Shown here: in pieces, positions 9,179 to 16,589 of the stretch
Layout of the letters: each line of letters opens with the position of its first letter
Position numbering within the stretch: position 1 is the stretch's first letter
NCBI RefSeq assembly: GCF_013911755.1
Contig: NZ_JACESP010000016.1
Span: forward strand, 31,709 to 95,708
Reading direction: 5' to 3'
DNA: 64,000 nucleotides
Source of the DNA: Sphingosinicella sp.
Lineage (GTDB): Bacteria; Pseudomonadota; Alphaproteobacteria; Sphingomonadales; Sphingomonadaceae
Position numbers and translations under genes: made by a program
Notes under the pieces: generated by a model
Databases searched by the model: none
Told to the model about the DNA's origin: nothing
The model's input: the letters and a program-made list of their open reading frames with translations, nothing else

Positions 9179-9613
9179 ATGACAGAGCAGAACACCGCGC
9201 ATCAGGATCTTCTGACGCTCACCGCCGAGATCGTCTCATCGCATGTCGCGAACAATGCGGTTGCGGTCTCCGATCTGCCGACCCTCATCGCGAACGTCTA
9301 CGCATCGCTCGCGACGCTCGGCGGCGTTGTCGCGCCCGAGAAAGTTCAGCAGGAACCGGCCGTCTCGATCCGCGCGTCGGTGAAGCCCGACTTCATCGTT
9401 TGTCTCGAAGACGGCAAGAAGCTCAAGATGCTGAAGCGCCACCTGATGGTCCACTTCAACCTGACGCCGGACCAGTACCGCGCGAAGTGGGGGCTTCCGG
9501 CCGACTATCCCATGGTCGCTCCGAACTACGCGCTGCAGCGTCAGGAACTGGCGAAGAAGATCGGTCTTGGCACCAAGCGCACCGGATCAGGCCGGGGTAA
9601 GAAGAAGGCCTGA
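9179..9613 (+). CDS. mucR: MucR/Ros family transcriptional regulator
   Basis: A ~144-residue alphaproteobacterial regulator with the Ros/MucR zinc-finger-like domain: VCLEDGKKLKMLKRHLMVHFNL followed by TPDQYRAKWGLPADYPMVAPNYA, then a basic C-terminus (KRTGSGRGKKKA). In this family the first Cys pair is often Cys-x2-Asp, as here (CLED), so a variant metal site or a metal-free fold is expected. MucR proteins bind AT-rich DNA and act as H-NS-like silencers, often of exopolysaccharide, cell-cycle and horizontally acquired genes. The ATG at 9179 is preferred over 9158 because AGGAA lies about 10 nt upstream. Its place at the edge of an accessory stretch is suggestive but does not establish a target. 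Confidence 0.92.
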   Translation: MTEQNTAHQDLLTLTAEIVSSHVANNAVAVSDLPTLIANVYASLATLGGVVAPEKVQQEPAVSIRASVKPDFIVCLEDGKKLKMLKRHLMVHFNLTPDQYRAKWGLPADYPMVAPNYALQRQELAKKIGLGTKRTGSGRGKKKA

Positions 9614-9739
9614 GGTCGCAGTCGCCGCCCCGCCGCACGCGGCGGCGCGGGGTTCATTCTGGTCTGATCGGCGGCATTGAACCGACCGGGCGTGATCAGC
9701 GATCGCGGCCGGCTGCGCGACGTGCGCCGAAGCCCATCT

Positions 9740-9771
9740 CGCCCCGCCTTCGGGCGGGGCGATGCTTTTTT
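9740..9771 (+). terminator. Rho-independent terminator downstream of mucR
   Basis: A perfect 9-bp stem CGCCCCGCC/GGCGGGGCG closed by a TTCG tetraloop is followed by ATGC and six T residues. It sits 127 nt after the mucR stop and points the same way. Confidence 0.85.
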
Positions 9772-10581
9772 GTATGGGCCTCGCGGTCGGGGCCGGGCGT
9801 CACGGGTTCTTGGGCGGGCCGCGCCGGCCTGCAACCCGCTGGCGCGGGTCTTCCTCTTCGTTGCAGCCCTTCGGGTGCACGCCGCCGCATGCGGCCCGCC
9901 GGATCCCGTTCCTGCCGCCCGCCCCCGCCCTTCCGGCCGGGGCCGCGGCTTTTGAAAGGGGAGCGGCGGTGGACGGGACGCGCGCGTCATCCGCGCCGGG
10001 GCGGGGTTGGAGCGGCGCCGGGCGCGGTTGGAGTGGCGCAGCGTGCTGGGGGGAACCGGTGGATGGGAAGGGCGCTGGCGCCGATGTGCGGGAGGAGGGT
10101 GCCGGGGGCACGCTGGGACGGGACCGGTGTGCCTCTGGAACCGCGCTGCGCGGGGATGCGGGTATGGGGCGCTCTTCGCGGGCGGCGCCGCCGCGCGGCA
10201 GGCGCGGCGATGGGGAGGGACGCCGATGCGCTGGGCATTCGCGAGGGGCATCGCCCGCGTCGTGCCGGGCGTCGCCGCCGAACTGCAGGCGCATCGATAG
10301 GGAGGGCGGCAGCCGCGTGATTGGGGGTAGGGCCTGCTCGCCGTGGCGAGCGTCGCCGCCGCGCGGCGGGCACGGCGATGGGGAGGGACGCCCATGCACT
10401 GGGCCGTCATGATGGGCAGGGGGCACTCGTCTCCGAGGCCGAAACCTGCTTGGGGAGCCGCGCGCGCAGCGCGCGCGAAGGCGGCGCATCCCTCTGATCA
10501 GGGGGTTGCCATTGTCATGCCGGTGGCAACAGCCTGTTCTTGCAGTGCAAAGTCATGTCTGAGTTGCTAGGAAGGTCTCAT
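9772..10581. other. GC-extreme region with no supported gene
   Basis: About 0.8 kb between the mucR terminator and the nucleotidyltransferase gene is very GC-rich, with long open frames on all strands rich in Arg, Pro, Ala and Gly. None has a convincing start, domain or codon pattern, so I treat them as by-products of composition. The stretch contains a 51-bp imperfect direct repeat (listed separately) and further fragments resembling its GATGGGGAGGGACGCC core. I see no RNA gene I can name. Confidence 0.5.
10186..10404 (+). repeat. Imperfect 51-bp direct repeat pair
   Basis: Copies at 10186-10236 and 10354-10404 match at 47 of 51 positions by hand alignment, 168 bp apart. Both contain the core GCGATGGGGAGGGACGCC followed by ATGC-CTGGGC. 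Similar short blocks near 10057-10085 and 10300 may be older copies. No coding or palindromic structure explains the repeat. Confidence 0.7.
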
Positions 10582-11505
10582 ATGCGCACGAGCCTCGATC
10601 ATCTTCCGCCCGCAAAGCAGCGCGAGCTCGAGCGTGTCGTCGAGATTCTGTTCGAGGAGTTCAATGACGTCCTCGTGCTCGCCCAGCACCAATGGAAGAA
10701 GAAAGGCCGCATCACCAAGGTCATTCTCTACGGCAGCTACGCACGCGGCGGCTGGGTCGACGAACCGCACACCGCCAAGGGCTACAAGTCAGACTTCGAC
10801 CTGCTCGTCATCGTCAACGACAAGCGCCTCACCGACTATGTGACGTACTGGGCGAAGGCCGAGGAGCGCTTCCACCGTGAGTACGGCATCACCAAGTCGA
10901 TCAAGACGCCGGTCAACTTCATCGTGCACACGCTGCAGGAGGTGAACGACGGCCTTGCCCATGGCCGCTACTTCTTCATGGACGTCGCGAAGGATGGCAT
11001 CGCGCTCTACCAGAGCGACGACAGCGTGCTCCATACGCCGAAGCCGAAGACGCCGGGTCAGGCGCTCGCCATGGCCAAGGAGTACTTCGATGAGTGGTTT
11101 CCTTCAGGTGCAGGAAGGTTGGATACTGCTCGCTACGTTCAAAAGGAGGGGCGCCTGAAAGAAGCGGCGTTCAATCTTCATCAGTCAACCGAAATGCTCT
11201 ACCACTGCGTGCTTCTGGTTTGCACGTTCTATACCCCGCACGTTCACAATCTCGGCTTTCTGCGCTCGCAGGCCAACCTCATCGACCGTCGACTGATCTA
11301 CGTCTGGCCCGAGGATAACCGCAAGCAGCGCGCGATGTTCGAGAAGCTGAAAGAGGCCTACGTCAAGGCGCGCTACTCGAAGCATTACCGCATCAGTGCC
11401 GAGGAACTCGCGTGGCTCGGGGAGCAGGTCGAGGAACTCGGCCGCGTCGTGCACGCCGTGTGCAGCGAGAGGATTGCTGAACTCGAAGCTGCCGCGAAGG
11501 GCTGA
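10582..11505 (+). CDS. Nucleotidyltransferase-HEPN fusion protein
   Basis: A 307-residue protein joining an MNT-type nucleotidyltransferase to a HEPN-like helical domain. The catalytic motif is GSYARGGW (from Gly51) followed by the acidic pair in KSDFDLLVIV (Asp71, Asp73). The C-terminal half (~165-290) has the long helices typical of HEPN (RLKEAAFNLHQSTEMLYHCVLLVCTFYTP). Separate MNT and HEPN proteins form toxin-antitoxin pairs in which the transferase modifies and silences the HEPN RNase; fused versions are known as stand-alone proteins. I see no clear RX4-6H RNase motif, so toxicity is uncertain. ATG 10582 is chosen over an upstream start because AGGAAGG precedes it. No close partner gene: the neighbour starts 289 bp later. 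Confidence 0.85.
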   Translation: MRTSLDHLPPAKQRELERVVEILFEEFNDVLVLAQHQWKKKGRITKVILYGSYARGGWVDEPHTAKGYKSDFDLLVIVNDKRLTDYVTYWAKAEERFHREYGITKSIKTPVNFIVHTLQEVNDGLAHGRYFFMDVAKDGIALYQSDDSVLHTPKPKTPGQALAMAKEYFDEWFPSGAGRLDTARYVQKEGRLKEAAFNLHQSTEMLYHCVLLVCTFYTPHVHNLGFLRSQANLIDRRLIYVWPEDNRKQRAMFEKLKEAYVKARYSKHYRISAEELAWLGEQVEELGRVVHAVCSERIAELEAAAKG

Positions 11506-11733
11506 AAGCCCCGCATCAGGCAGGAAACACCAAAACGGGCATTGGCGCGGCCTTCCTTTATGTCGATAGCCGCCGACTTTGCAGTCGTTAGCGAGTCAAT
11601 CACGTCATTACGAAAGCTGCCATTCGTTCAGGCAGGCCATTGGGGTTAAGGCCGAAAAGATGGAACATCGGCTCGGAGTGCATCGCGCGCCAGAGCGCGG
11701 GCCGAAGGCAATGCCAGCAATCTACCAAAAATC

Positions 11734-11770
11734 TTGACCTGCATCGGGCTCGCGAGTACGCTAATTAGCG
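11734..11770 (+). promoter_or_regulatory. Promoter and palindromic operator of the XRE-ImmA pair
   Basis: A -35-like TTGACC at 11734-11739, a 17-nt spacer and a -10-like TACGCT at 11757-11762. The -10 overlaps the perfect 12-bp palindrome CGCTAATTAGCG (11759-11770), 24 bp before the regulator start. The same elements at the same spacing recur at 12879-12915. Repressor binding here would block RNA polymerase. Confidence 0.75.
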
Positions 11771-11794
11771 AATGAGCGTATTTTCAAGGATACC

Positions 11795-12121
11795 ATGACA
11801 GAAGCAGATCAAACATTTGGCCGCGCCATCAGCCAGGCGCGCAAGGCTCTCGGGATGAGCCAGAAGGAACTTGCATCTAAAATTCTTCGCGAGGATGACG
11901 AACCGATTTCTCCTCAATATCTGAACGACATCGAACATGACCGCCGGAGTCCTTCATCCGACAGGATGGTTCAGCAATTCGCCGACGTTCTCAACATCAA
12001 GACCGATTGGCTCTATTATCTCGCAGGGAGATTTCCTGCTGACGTTCGCCAGAATAAGCTGTCGGAGACACAGTTCACGACAGCTATGTTGGCGTTTCGC
12101 GCACCTCCTAAGAAGAGGTAG
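11795..12121 (+). CDS. XRE-family HTH transcriptional regulator
   Basis: A 108-residue protein with an N-terminal Cro/CI-type helix-turn-helix (~9-70: FGRAISQARKALGMSQKELASKIL...ISPQYLNDIEHDRRSPSSDRMVQQFADVL). The short C-terminal tail could be the site cut by the metalloprotease encoded 5 nt downstream. Such XRE plus ImmA/IrrE pairs act as stress-responsive switches (ImmR/ImmA of ICEBs1, CapH/CapP of CBASS): the protease cleaves the repressor. The palindrome in its own promoter, repeated in front of the ubiquitin-like operon, makes this protein the likely repressor of both; that is inference. Confidence 0.9.
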   Translation: MTEADQTFGRAISQARKALGMSQKELASKILREDDEPISPQYLNDIEHDRRSPSSDRMVQQFADVLNIKTDWLYYLAGRFPADVRQNKLSETQFTTAMLAFRAPPKKR

Positions 12122-12126
12122 GCATT

Positions 12127-12849
12127 ATGGTGAGGTACGTTCGAGACACGACAGGACGCTTCTCGCAGAGACCTCACTACAAGCCCGAGGAACTGGATCG
12201 CGAATGCGAGACGATCATTAGCCAGTTCCTGCGAGACAAGTATGGGAAGGTCGAATTCCCGGTTTCCACTGATGACCTGACCTTGCTGATCGAAAGGGAC
12301 ATCGAGGATTTCGACCCCTACGCTGACCTCTCGATATATGGCCACGACGTTGAAGGCGTCACCGAATTTCGTGTCGGCAAAAAGCCAAACGTGAAGATCG
12401 CCGAGGCTCTTTCAAACGATGAGCGCCGTGAGAACCGGCTTCGGACAACGCTGACCCACGAATATGGTCACGTCCGGTTTCATGCCTATCTGTGGGAGAT
12501 GGAGCCGCCAGGTCCGGACTTGCTTCGGCAGCGACCGAACGCCGACAAGCAGATTTGCAAGCGCGATGGAATTCTGGACGCTTCGCAAACCGATTGGATG
12601 GAGTGGCAGGCAGGCTATTGCTGCGGTGCACTGCTGATGCCCCTCTCCCATGTCCGCCAGATCGTGACGGCATATCAGGAAACCAACGGCCTTTTCGGTG
12701 CTATTGGCACCGGAGGTGTGCACGGTCAGGCGCTTATTCAGAAGGTACAACAGCATTTCCAGGTCTCGGCGGACGCGGCGCGAATCCGGCTGCTGAAGCT
12801 GAACGTACTCGGCGCCGTCGACGCTGGCCCCTCGCTCTTTAGCATATAA
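12127..12849 (+). CDS. ImmA/IrrE-family metallo-endopeptidase
   Basis: A 240-residue zinc protease. The motif HEYGH (His111, Glu112, His115) gives two zinc ligands and the catalytic Glu, and Glu159 in DWMEWQAGYCCGALLMP fits the family's third ligand position and conserved C-terminal block. It begins 5 nt after the XRE gene, so the two are cotranscribed. In known pairs the protease inactivates the partner repressor after DNA damage or phage infection. Here that would derepress its own operon and, if the shared palindrome is the operator, the adjacent ubiquitin-like conjugation operon. Confidence 0.9.
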   Translation: MVRYVRDTTGRFSQRPHYKPEELDRECETIISQFLRDKYGKVEFPVSTDDLTLLIERDIEDFDPYADLSIYGHDVEGVTEFRVGKKPNVKIAEALSNDERRENRLRTTLTHEYGHVRFHAYLWEMEPPGPDLLRQRPNADKQICKRDGILDASQTDWMEWQAGYCCGALLMPLSHVRQIVTAYQETNGLFGAIGTGGVHGQALIQKVQQHFQVSADAARIRLLKLNVLGAVDAGPSLFSI

Positions 12850-12878
12850 CCCACTGATTTTTGGTCTTTAAAATCTCG

Positions 12879-12915
12879 TTGCGAAATCCCGCGAAGTAAA
12901 GTACGCTAATTAGCG
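12879..12915 (+). promoter_or_regulatory. Promoter and palindromic operator of the ubiquitin-like operon
   Basis: A -35-like TTGCGA at 12879-12884, a 17-nt spacer and a -10-like TACGCT at 12902-12907 overlap the perfect palindrome CGCTAATTAGCG (12904-12915). The shared block GTACGCTAATTAGCG is identical to the one before the XRE gene, which points to control by the same repressor. The first ORF starts 40 bp downstream. Confidence 0.75.
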
Positions 12916-12955
12916 GATTTGCGGAACAGCGGATCGGCATCGAAAAGGACGCGTT

Positions 12956-13189
12956 ATGAGCAAAGGACCAAAGACACATCACGTGGTGCCCAACCCGAGC
13001 GGCGGTTGGGATGTGAAACGCGGCGGCGGCAGCCGGGCGAGCAGCCATCACGATACGAAGCAGGAGGCCATCGGCCGGGGGCGGGAAATCAGCCGCAATC
13101 AGTCGACCGAACTGCGCATTCACAACCGGGATGGTCGCATCGCCAGCAGCGACAGCCACGGCAACGACCCTCACCCGCCTAAAGGCTAA
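12956..13189 (+). CDS. DUF2188 domain-containing protein
   Basis: A 77-residue protein that is all DUF2188: HHVVPNPSGGWDVKRGGGSRASSHHDTKQEAIGRGREISRNQ... and the typical ending GRIASSDSHGNDPHPPKG. The family is small and widespread with no established biochemical role. It is the first gene after the palindromic operator and lies 15 nt upstream of the ubiquitin-like gene, so it is probably cotranscribed with the conjugation operon. Whether it is a working part of that system or a passenger cannot be told from sequence. Confidence 0.88.
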   Translation: MSKGPKTHHVVPNPSGGWDVKRGGGSRASSHHDTKQEAIGRGREISRNQSTELRIHNRDGRIASSDSHGNDPHPPKG

Positions 13190-13204
13190 CGAAAGGAAAT
13201 CAAA

Positions 13205-13450
13205 ATGGCAGACAAACCGAACAGGCCCGACCACATTTTCATCGACCGCAAGAAGTACGACTGGGACAAGGACACGATCACGGGCCTCCAGATCAAAAAC
13301 CTCGCCGGCGTGGACGTGGCCAAATACAACGTCTGGCAGGATGTCCCGGGACCGGAGGACCTGCCGATCGCAGATAACCAGTCGGTCGACCTGACCGCGC
13401 CCGGTGTCGAGAAATTCTTCACGGGCAAGAAAATTTCCACGGAGGGCTAG
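13205..13450 (+). CDS. Ubiquitin-like protein (multiubiquitin domain, single copy)
   Basis: An 81-residue protein matching the bacterial multiubiquitin domain: IFIDRKKYDWDKDTITGLQIKNLAG...YNVWQDVPGPEDLPIADNQSVDLTAPGVEKFFTG. It holds a single beta-grasp unit and ends KKISTEG with a free C-terminal Gly, so no processing would be needed before E1 activation. The E2 start codon follows its stop directly and a JAB-E1 fusion comes next, the standard context for bacterial ubiquitin-like modifiers. A good Shine-Dalgarno (AAAGGAAA) precedes the ATG. The target of conjugation is unknown. Confidence 0.88.
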   Translation: MADKPNRPDHIFIDRKKYDWDKDTITGLQIKNLAGVDVAKYNVWQDVPGPEDLPIADNQSVDLTAPGVEKFFTGKKISTEG

Positions 13451-13831
13451 ATGAGCTTTCTACCGCCGGAGGACTTGGACTACCTCAAAGCCAAGCAAAT
13501 CGTCTTCGAGGAATGCGTGGACGGGAAGAAGAAGGGCGTCATCATCCGTAGCTGGCTCCTGCCGGATGGGATGTACGATGCTGATCGGGTCGATGTCCTG
13601 ATCCTCATTCCCAACGGATATCCCGACGTCAAGCCAGACATGTTCCACCTGATTCCTTGGGTGAAACTAACCAATGGCAACAGATATCCGAAAGCAGCGG
13701 ATCAAGCGGTGAGTTTCAACGGCGGGAATTGGCAGCGCTGGTCGCGCCACTGCGACGATTGGCGTCCTGGCATCGACGGTATCTGGACCATGCTCAAGCG
13801 GGTCGAGCACGCTCTGCTGGTGGCGGCATGA
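13451..13831 (+). CDS. E2/UBC-family ubiquitin-like conjugating enzyme
   Basis: A 126-residue prokaryotic E2. It has the UBC-like GYPDVKPDMF segment (residues 56-65) and a likely catalytic Cys101 in WSRHCDDWRPGIDGIWTMLKRVEHAL, the conserved block of the bacterial E2/UBC family. It would accept the Ubl as a thioester from the downstream E1 and transfer it to a target; no E3 is encoded nearby. It starts immediately after the Ubl stop and its own stop overlaps the E1 ATG (ATGA), so the three are translationally coupled. Confidence 0.88.
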   Translation: MSFLPPEDLDYLKAKQIVFEECVDGKKKGVIIRSWLLPDGMYDADRVDVLILIPNGYPDVKPDMFHLIPWVKLTNGNRYPKAADQAVSFNGGNWQRWSRHCDDWRPGIDGIWTMLKRVEHALLVAA

Positions 13832-15249
13832 CCCAGTACAGCGCCACGCTTCAGCAGCGACATCTTGAGCGGCTCAAAGCCCTGCTGCTTCGGGACGATG
13901 GCAAGGAGCGCGCGGCGTACGTGTTTTTTAGCTCCGCTGATATTCAGCGGGACCCGTGGGACCGCGAATCCCACGAGAAATTTTTGTCGGCCAACGTCCG
14001 AGAAATTCCGTTCGAAGATATCGTGAGCGCAGACAGCATCCATGTGAGCTGGCTGACGGACTCCTACGTGAAAGCCCTGCGCGATGCCGAAGCGAACAAC
14101 CATACCGTGGCCATCGTCCACTCTCACCCCAAAGGATTCCCGGCGTTTTCGCAGCAGGACGATGAAAACGAACAGGACCTTGCTCAGCTCGCCGTCAACC
14201 GGAATGGTCCTGGTACGAAGCTCATCAGCTTGGTCCTTGCGGATGAGAACGAACTCTTTGGGCGCGTGTGGCTGGAACCTTCGAAACGAGGATGGGAAAA
14301 GCTGCGGATGATCAAGGTGTGGGGGAACGACCTGCACTTCTGGTTTTCCGGCAGCGAGGCGGTGCAAAGCTCCAAGATTTTGACTCGGCAGGCCCTGGCA
14401 TTCGGAAACGCGCTCAATGGCGATCTGAAGCGCATGCGGATCGGGGTTGTCGGATGCGGCGGCACGGGCAGTGCCCTCGCCATGTTACTCGCGAGGCTCG
14501 GCGTCGGGCAGATCGCGTTGTTTGACAACGACATCGTCGAGACCAGCAATCTGAACCGCCTGCATGGTGCTTCACAGTGTGACGCGGATGCGATGAAGCC
14601 CAAGGTGAGGGTGGTTGCCGACCATATCGCACAGATGGGGCTAGGCGTAAGAGCGGTGCCATTTGAAGGCTGGGTCGGCGACAAGACCAACCGCGACGCT
14701 CTCCGCGCGTGCGATGCCATCTTCGGCTGTACCGACGACCACGAGGGGCGGATGTTTCTGAGCCGGTTCGCCTACTACTATCTTGTTCCCGTGATGGATA
14801 TGGGCCTTGCGATCGATGTTTCTGACAGCGATCCGCCCGAGATCGAGTCCATGGATGGGCGGGTAACGGTTTTGGGGCCGGAAAACCCGTGTCTGGTTTG
14901 TGCTGGGCTGGTGGACCCTGAGATCGCGCGGGCTGAGGCGCTGAAGCGCGAGCATCCTGACGAATACGAAAAGCTGAAGCGAGAGGCTTACGTTCTCGGA
15001 GAGGGCAATTCGGCGCCTGCGGTTGTGACCTTCACAACGGAAGTCGCCTGCATGGCGGTCAATGAGCTCATCCAACGCATGACTGGATTCCGGGCCGTGG
15101 AAGGAAGCGCAGCAAACCGGGTGCGCAAATTCCACCTCTGCGAAGATCGTCGCCCCGGCTATCGCCCGCGGACGGGCTGTCGCATTTGCGACGATGACGG
15201 TTTGTGGGGCCGCGGCGATGTGGACCCGTTCATCGGTCGGGTGAGCTGA
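13828..15249 (+). CDS. JAB deubiquitinase-E1 (ThiF) fusion protein
   Basis: A 473-residue two-domain enzyme. Residues ~28-150 form a JAB/MPN+ metalloprotease with the zinc motif His98-Ser-His100-Pro...Ser108-x2-Asp111, which would remove Ubl from conjugates. Residues ~200-430 form a ThiF/E1 adenylation domain: Gly-rich GCGGTG (209-214), Asp233 in LFDNDIVETSNLNR and CTDDHEGR. CLVC (355-358) and CRIC (451-454) are a likely zinc-binding cysteine set. Start 13828 is fixed by the ATGA overlap with the E2 stop; the longer frame upstream only reads through the E2 gene. Fusing the attaching and removing activities in one chain is known in this operon class. Confidence 0.92.
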   Translation: MTQYSATLQQRHLERLKALLLRDDGKERAAYVFFSSADIQRDPWDRESHEKFLSANVREIPFEDIVSADSIHVSWLTDSYVKALRDAEANNHTVAIVHSHPKGFPAFSQQDDENEQDLAQLAVNRNGPGTKLISLVLADENELFGRVWLEPSKRGWEKLRMIKVWGNDLHFWFSGSEAVQSSKILTRQALAFGNALNGDLKRMRIGVVGCGGTGSALAMLLARLGVGQIALFDNDIVETSNLNRLHGASQCDADAMKPKVRVVADHIAQMGLGVRAVPFEGWVGDKTNRDALRACDAIFGCTDDHEGRMFLSRFAYYYLVPVMDMGLAIDVSDSDPPEIESMDGRVTVLGPENPCLVCAGLVDPEIARAEALKREHPDEYEKLKREAYVLGEGNSAPAVVTFTTEVACMAVNELIQRMTGFRAVEGSAANRVRKFHLCEDRRPGYRPRTGCRICDDDGLWGRGDVDPFIGRVS

Positions 15250-15251
15250 GC

Positions 15252-15635
15252 ATGCAGGCCACCATCGAGCTAATCCGGCGCTTGCTCATATTCCTCGGCC
15301 TTATCCGCAGGCCCGACTTTCTCGTTCGTCTCGTCGATGAACATCCCGTCGATGACGAAATCCTCGATGGGATCATCTACGTGGTGGGTGGGAAGGGTTA
15401 CGTGAAATGGGCGTACTTCCGCTGCCCTGCAGATCGTACCGAGATCATTCAGTTGTCGCTGATGCAGAAACATCGCCCCTGTTGGCGGGTCCGCTGGGAT
15501 TGGCTCCGGCGAGCAACCATAAATCCATCGGTTCGACAGACAGCTGGTTCATTCGCGCATTTTTGGGTCCGGAGTGGAGTTGTTCATGTTTGCGCCGACA
15601 GCGGCATCCCGTTGTCCAATCGTTGGGACGCCTGA
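15252..15635 (+). CDS. DUF6527 family protein
   Basis: A 127-residue protein starting 2 nt after the JAB-E1 stop. The tail SFAHFWVRSGVVHVC and the preceding LSLMQKHRPCWRVRWDW...NPSVR match DUF6527, a family commonly encoded in bacterial Ubl operons. In typical members the front motif is CPCGCGE; here it reads FRCPADRTE with one Cys left, so a metal site, if any, is reduced. The N-terminus has a hydrophobic stretch (LLIFLGLI). The function is unknown; its coupling to E1 suggests a dedicated accessory factor. Confidence 0.72.
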   Translation: MQATIELIRRLLIFLGLIRRPDFLVRLVDEHPVDDEILDGIIYVVGGKGYVKWAYFRCPADRTEIIQLSLMQKHRPCWRVRWDWLRRATINPSVRQTAGSFAHFWVRSGVVHVCADSGIPLSNRWDA

Positions 15636-15871
15636 AGTGAACCGAGTTGGCTTGGCGCCGATTGACCGATTTTTTGGGCGCGAAGCTATCGCCAGGATCC
15701 AATTACCCGAACGTCCACTTTACGCTTCCCTTGTCCGAAAGCAGACTTTCCGGATCGTCCGCCAGCCCAGTCATTCAGGATGCTACTGGCGTCTCTTGGC
15801 GAATGGCGGCTTCGGTTCGAGCAATCTGGAGCGGGCGTGACCGAAGCTGGAGGCGCTGAGCTTGCGCGGTA

Positions 15872-16291
15872 TCATTCCTCCCACGGATCATGGACCGTGA
15901 TGCCGCAGCCTTCGAAATCGCGAACGTTGCGCGTTGCGAGTGCTGCGCCACGTGAGCGCGCAATGGCCGCGATCTGGCAGTCGATCTGGCTGACGGGGCG
16001 ACCGGCAGCGCGTCTCTCCGCAGCGATGAGAGCGAAGAAGTGCGCCGAGTCCGTGTCGAATGGAAGCACGCGGCCCGCCATGTCGGTTTCGAAGAGGTAG
16101 TCGGCGGCTTCCATCAGCGCGGTGCGGCGTTTGCCATCGGCAAGCAGGCGTAACCCGTAGAATATTTCCGCCTGCGTCAATGTTGTCGTGAACAGACTCG
16201 TGTTCGGATGCCGGCCGAGCCAGGTGACGACGGTCGGATGCGGCTCGGCACGCATCAGTTCGGAAATCACGTTCGTGTCGAGGACGATCAT
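15872..16291 (-). CDS. PIN-domain toxin (FitB/VapC type)
   Basis: A 139-residue PIN-domain ribonuclease. The acidic active-site residues are visible as Asp5 in MIVLDTNVISELMR, Glu in LTQAEIFYGLRLL, Asp in SQIDCQIAAIARSRG and Asp in TRNVRDFEGCGI. The ending DFEGCGITVHDPWE is typical of FitB/VapC toxins. The ATG overlaps the antitoxin stop by 4 nt, the usual toxin-antitoxin arrangement. It would cleave RNA when the antitoxin is lost. Confidence 0.93.
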   Translation of the reverse strand: MIVLDTNVISELMRAEPHPTVVTWLGRHPNTSLFTTTLTQAEIFYGLRLLADGKRRTALMEAADYLFETDMAGRVLPFDTDSAHFFALIAAERRAAGRPVSQIDCQIAAIARSRGAALATRNVRDFEGCGITVHDPWEE

Positions 16292-16533
16292 TCGAAGTGT
16301 GTCGGCTCCCGGGCCGCGTCGCGCTTAACCTCCGGCAGGTCCACGCCGCCGAGCGCCTTGAACCGCTTGCTGATGCTGCGCGCGAGGTCACGCGTCGGCG
16401 GCAGTTCGCTCGACAGCGCGGAGCGCAGGATATCGCGGGCTTCGTCCTCCATCGAGCGGCCATGCATGGCCGCGCGTACGCGAAGCCGTGCCTTTATCGT
16501 CTCATCGATGTTGCGGATGGTCATGACGGCCAT
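16288..16533 (-). CDS. FitA-like ribbon-helix-helix antitoxin
   Basis: An 81-residue antitoxin with an N-terminal ribbon-helix-helix (AVMTIRNIDETIKARLRVRAAMHGRSMEDEARDILRSAL) that binds the operon's promoter, and a C-terminal tail that would wrap the PIN toxin. The FitA-type sequence pairs with the FitB/VapC toxin directly downstream. A dyad and a near-consensus promoter lie immediately upstream, consistent with autorepression. Confidence 0.92.
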   Translation of the reverse strand: MAVMTIRNIDETIKARLRVRAAMHGRSMEDEARDILRSALSSELPPTRDLARSISKRFKALGGVDLPEVKRDAAREPTHFE

Positions 16534-16549
16534 AGCGCGTCTCCATTAG

Positions 16550-16589
16550 TCAATGACTGCATTATAATCATTGAATGCGATTTATGCAA
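16550..16589 (-). promoter_or_regulatory. FitAB promoter with overlapping operator dyad
   Basis: Reading the minus strand there is a -35-like TTGCAT, a 17-nt spacer and a perfect -10 TATAAT (16566-16561). The -10 is bracketed by the inverted repeat TCAATGA (16550-16556) and TCATTGA (16568-16574), the expected place for an autorepressing antitoxin. The start codon is about 25 nt downstream with GGAG between. Confidence 0.8.

Noticed and set aside
9762-10412. Overlapping open frames of 140-290 codons between mucR and the nucleotidyltransferase
   Set aside because: Extreme Arg/Pro/Ala composition in all frames, no starts with Shine-Dalgarno, and direct repeats within; not accepted as genes.
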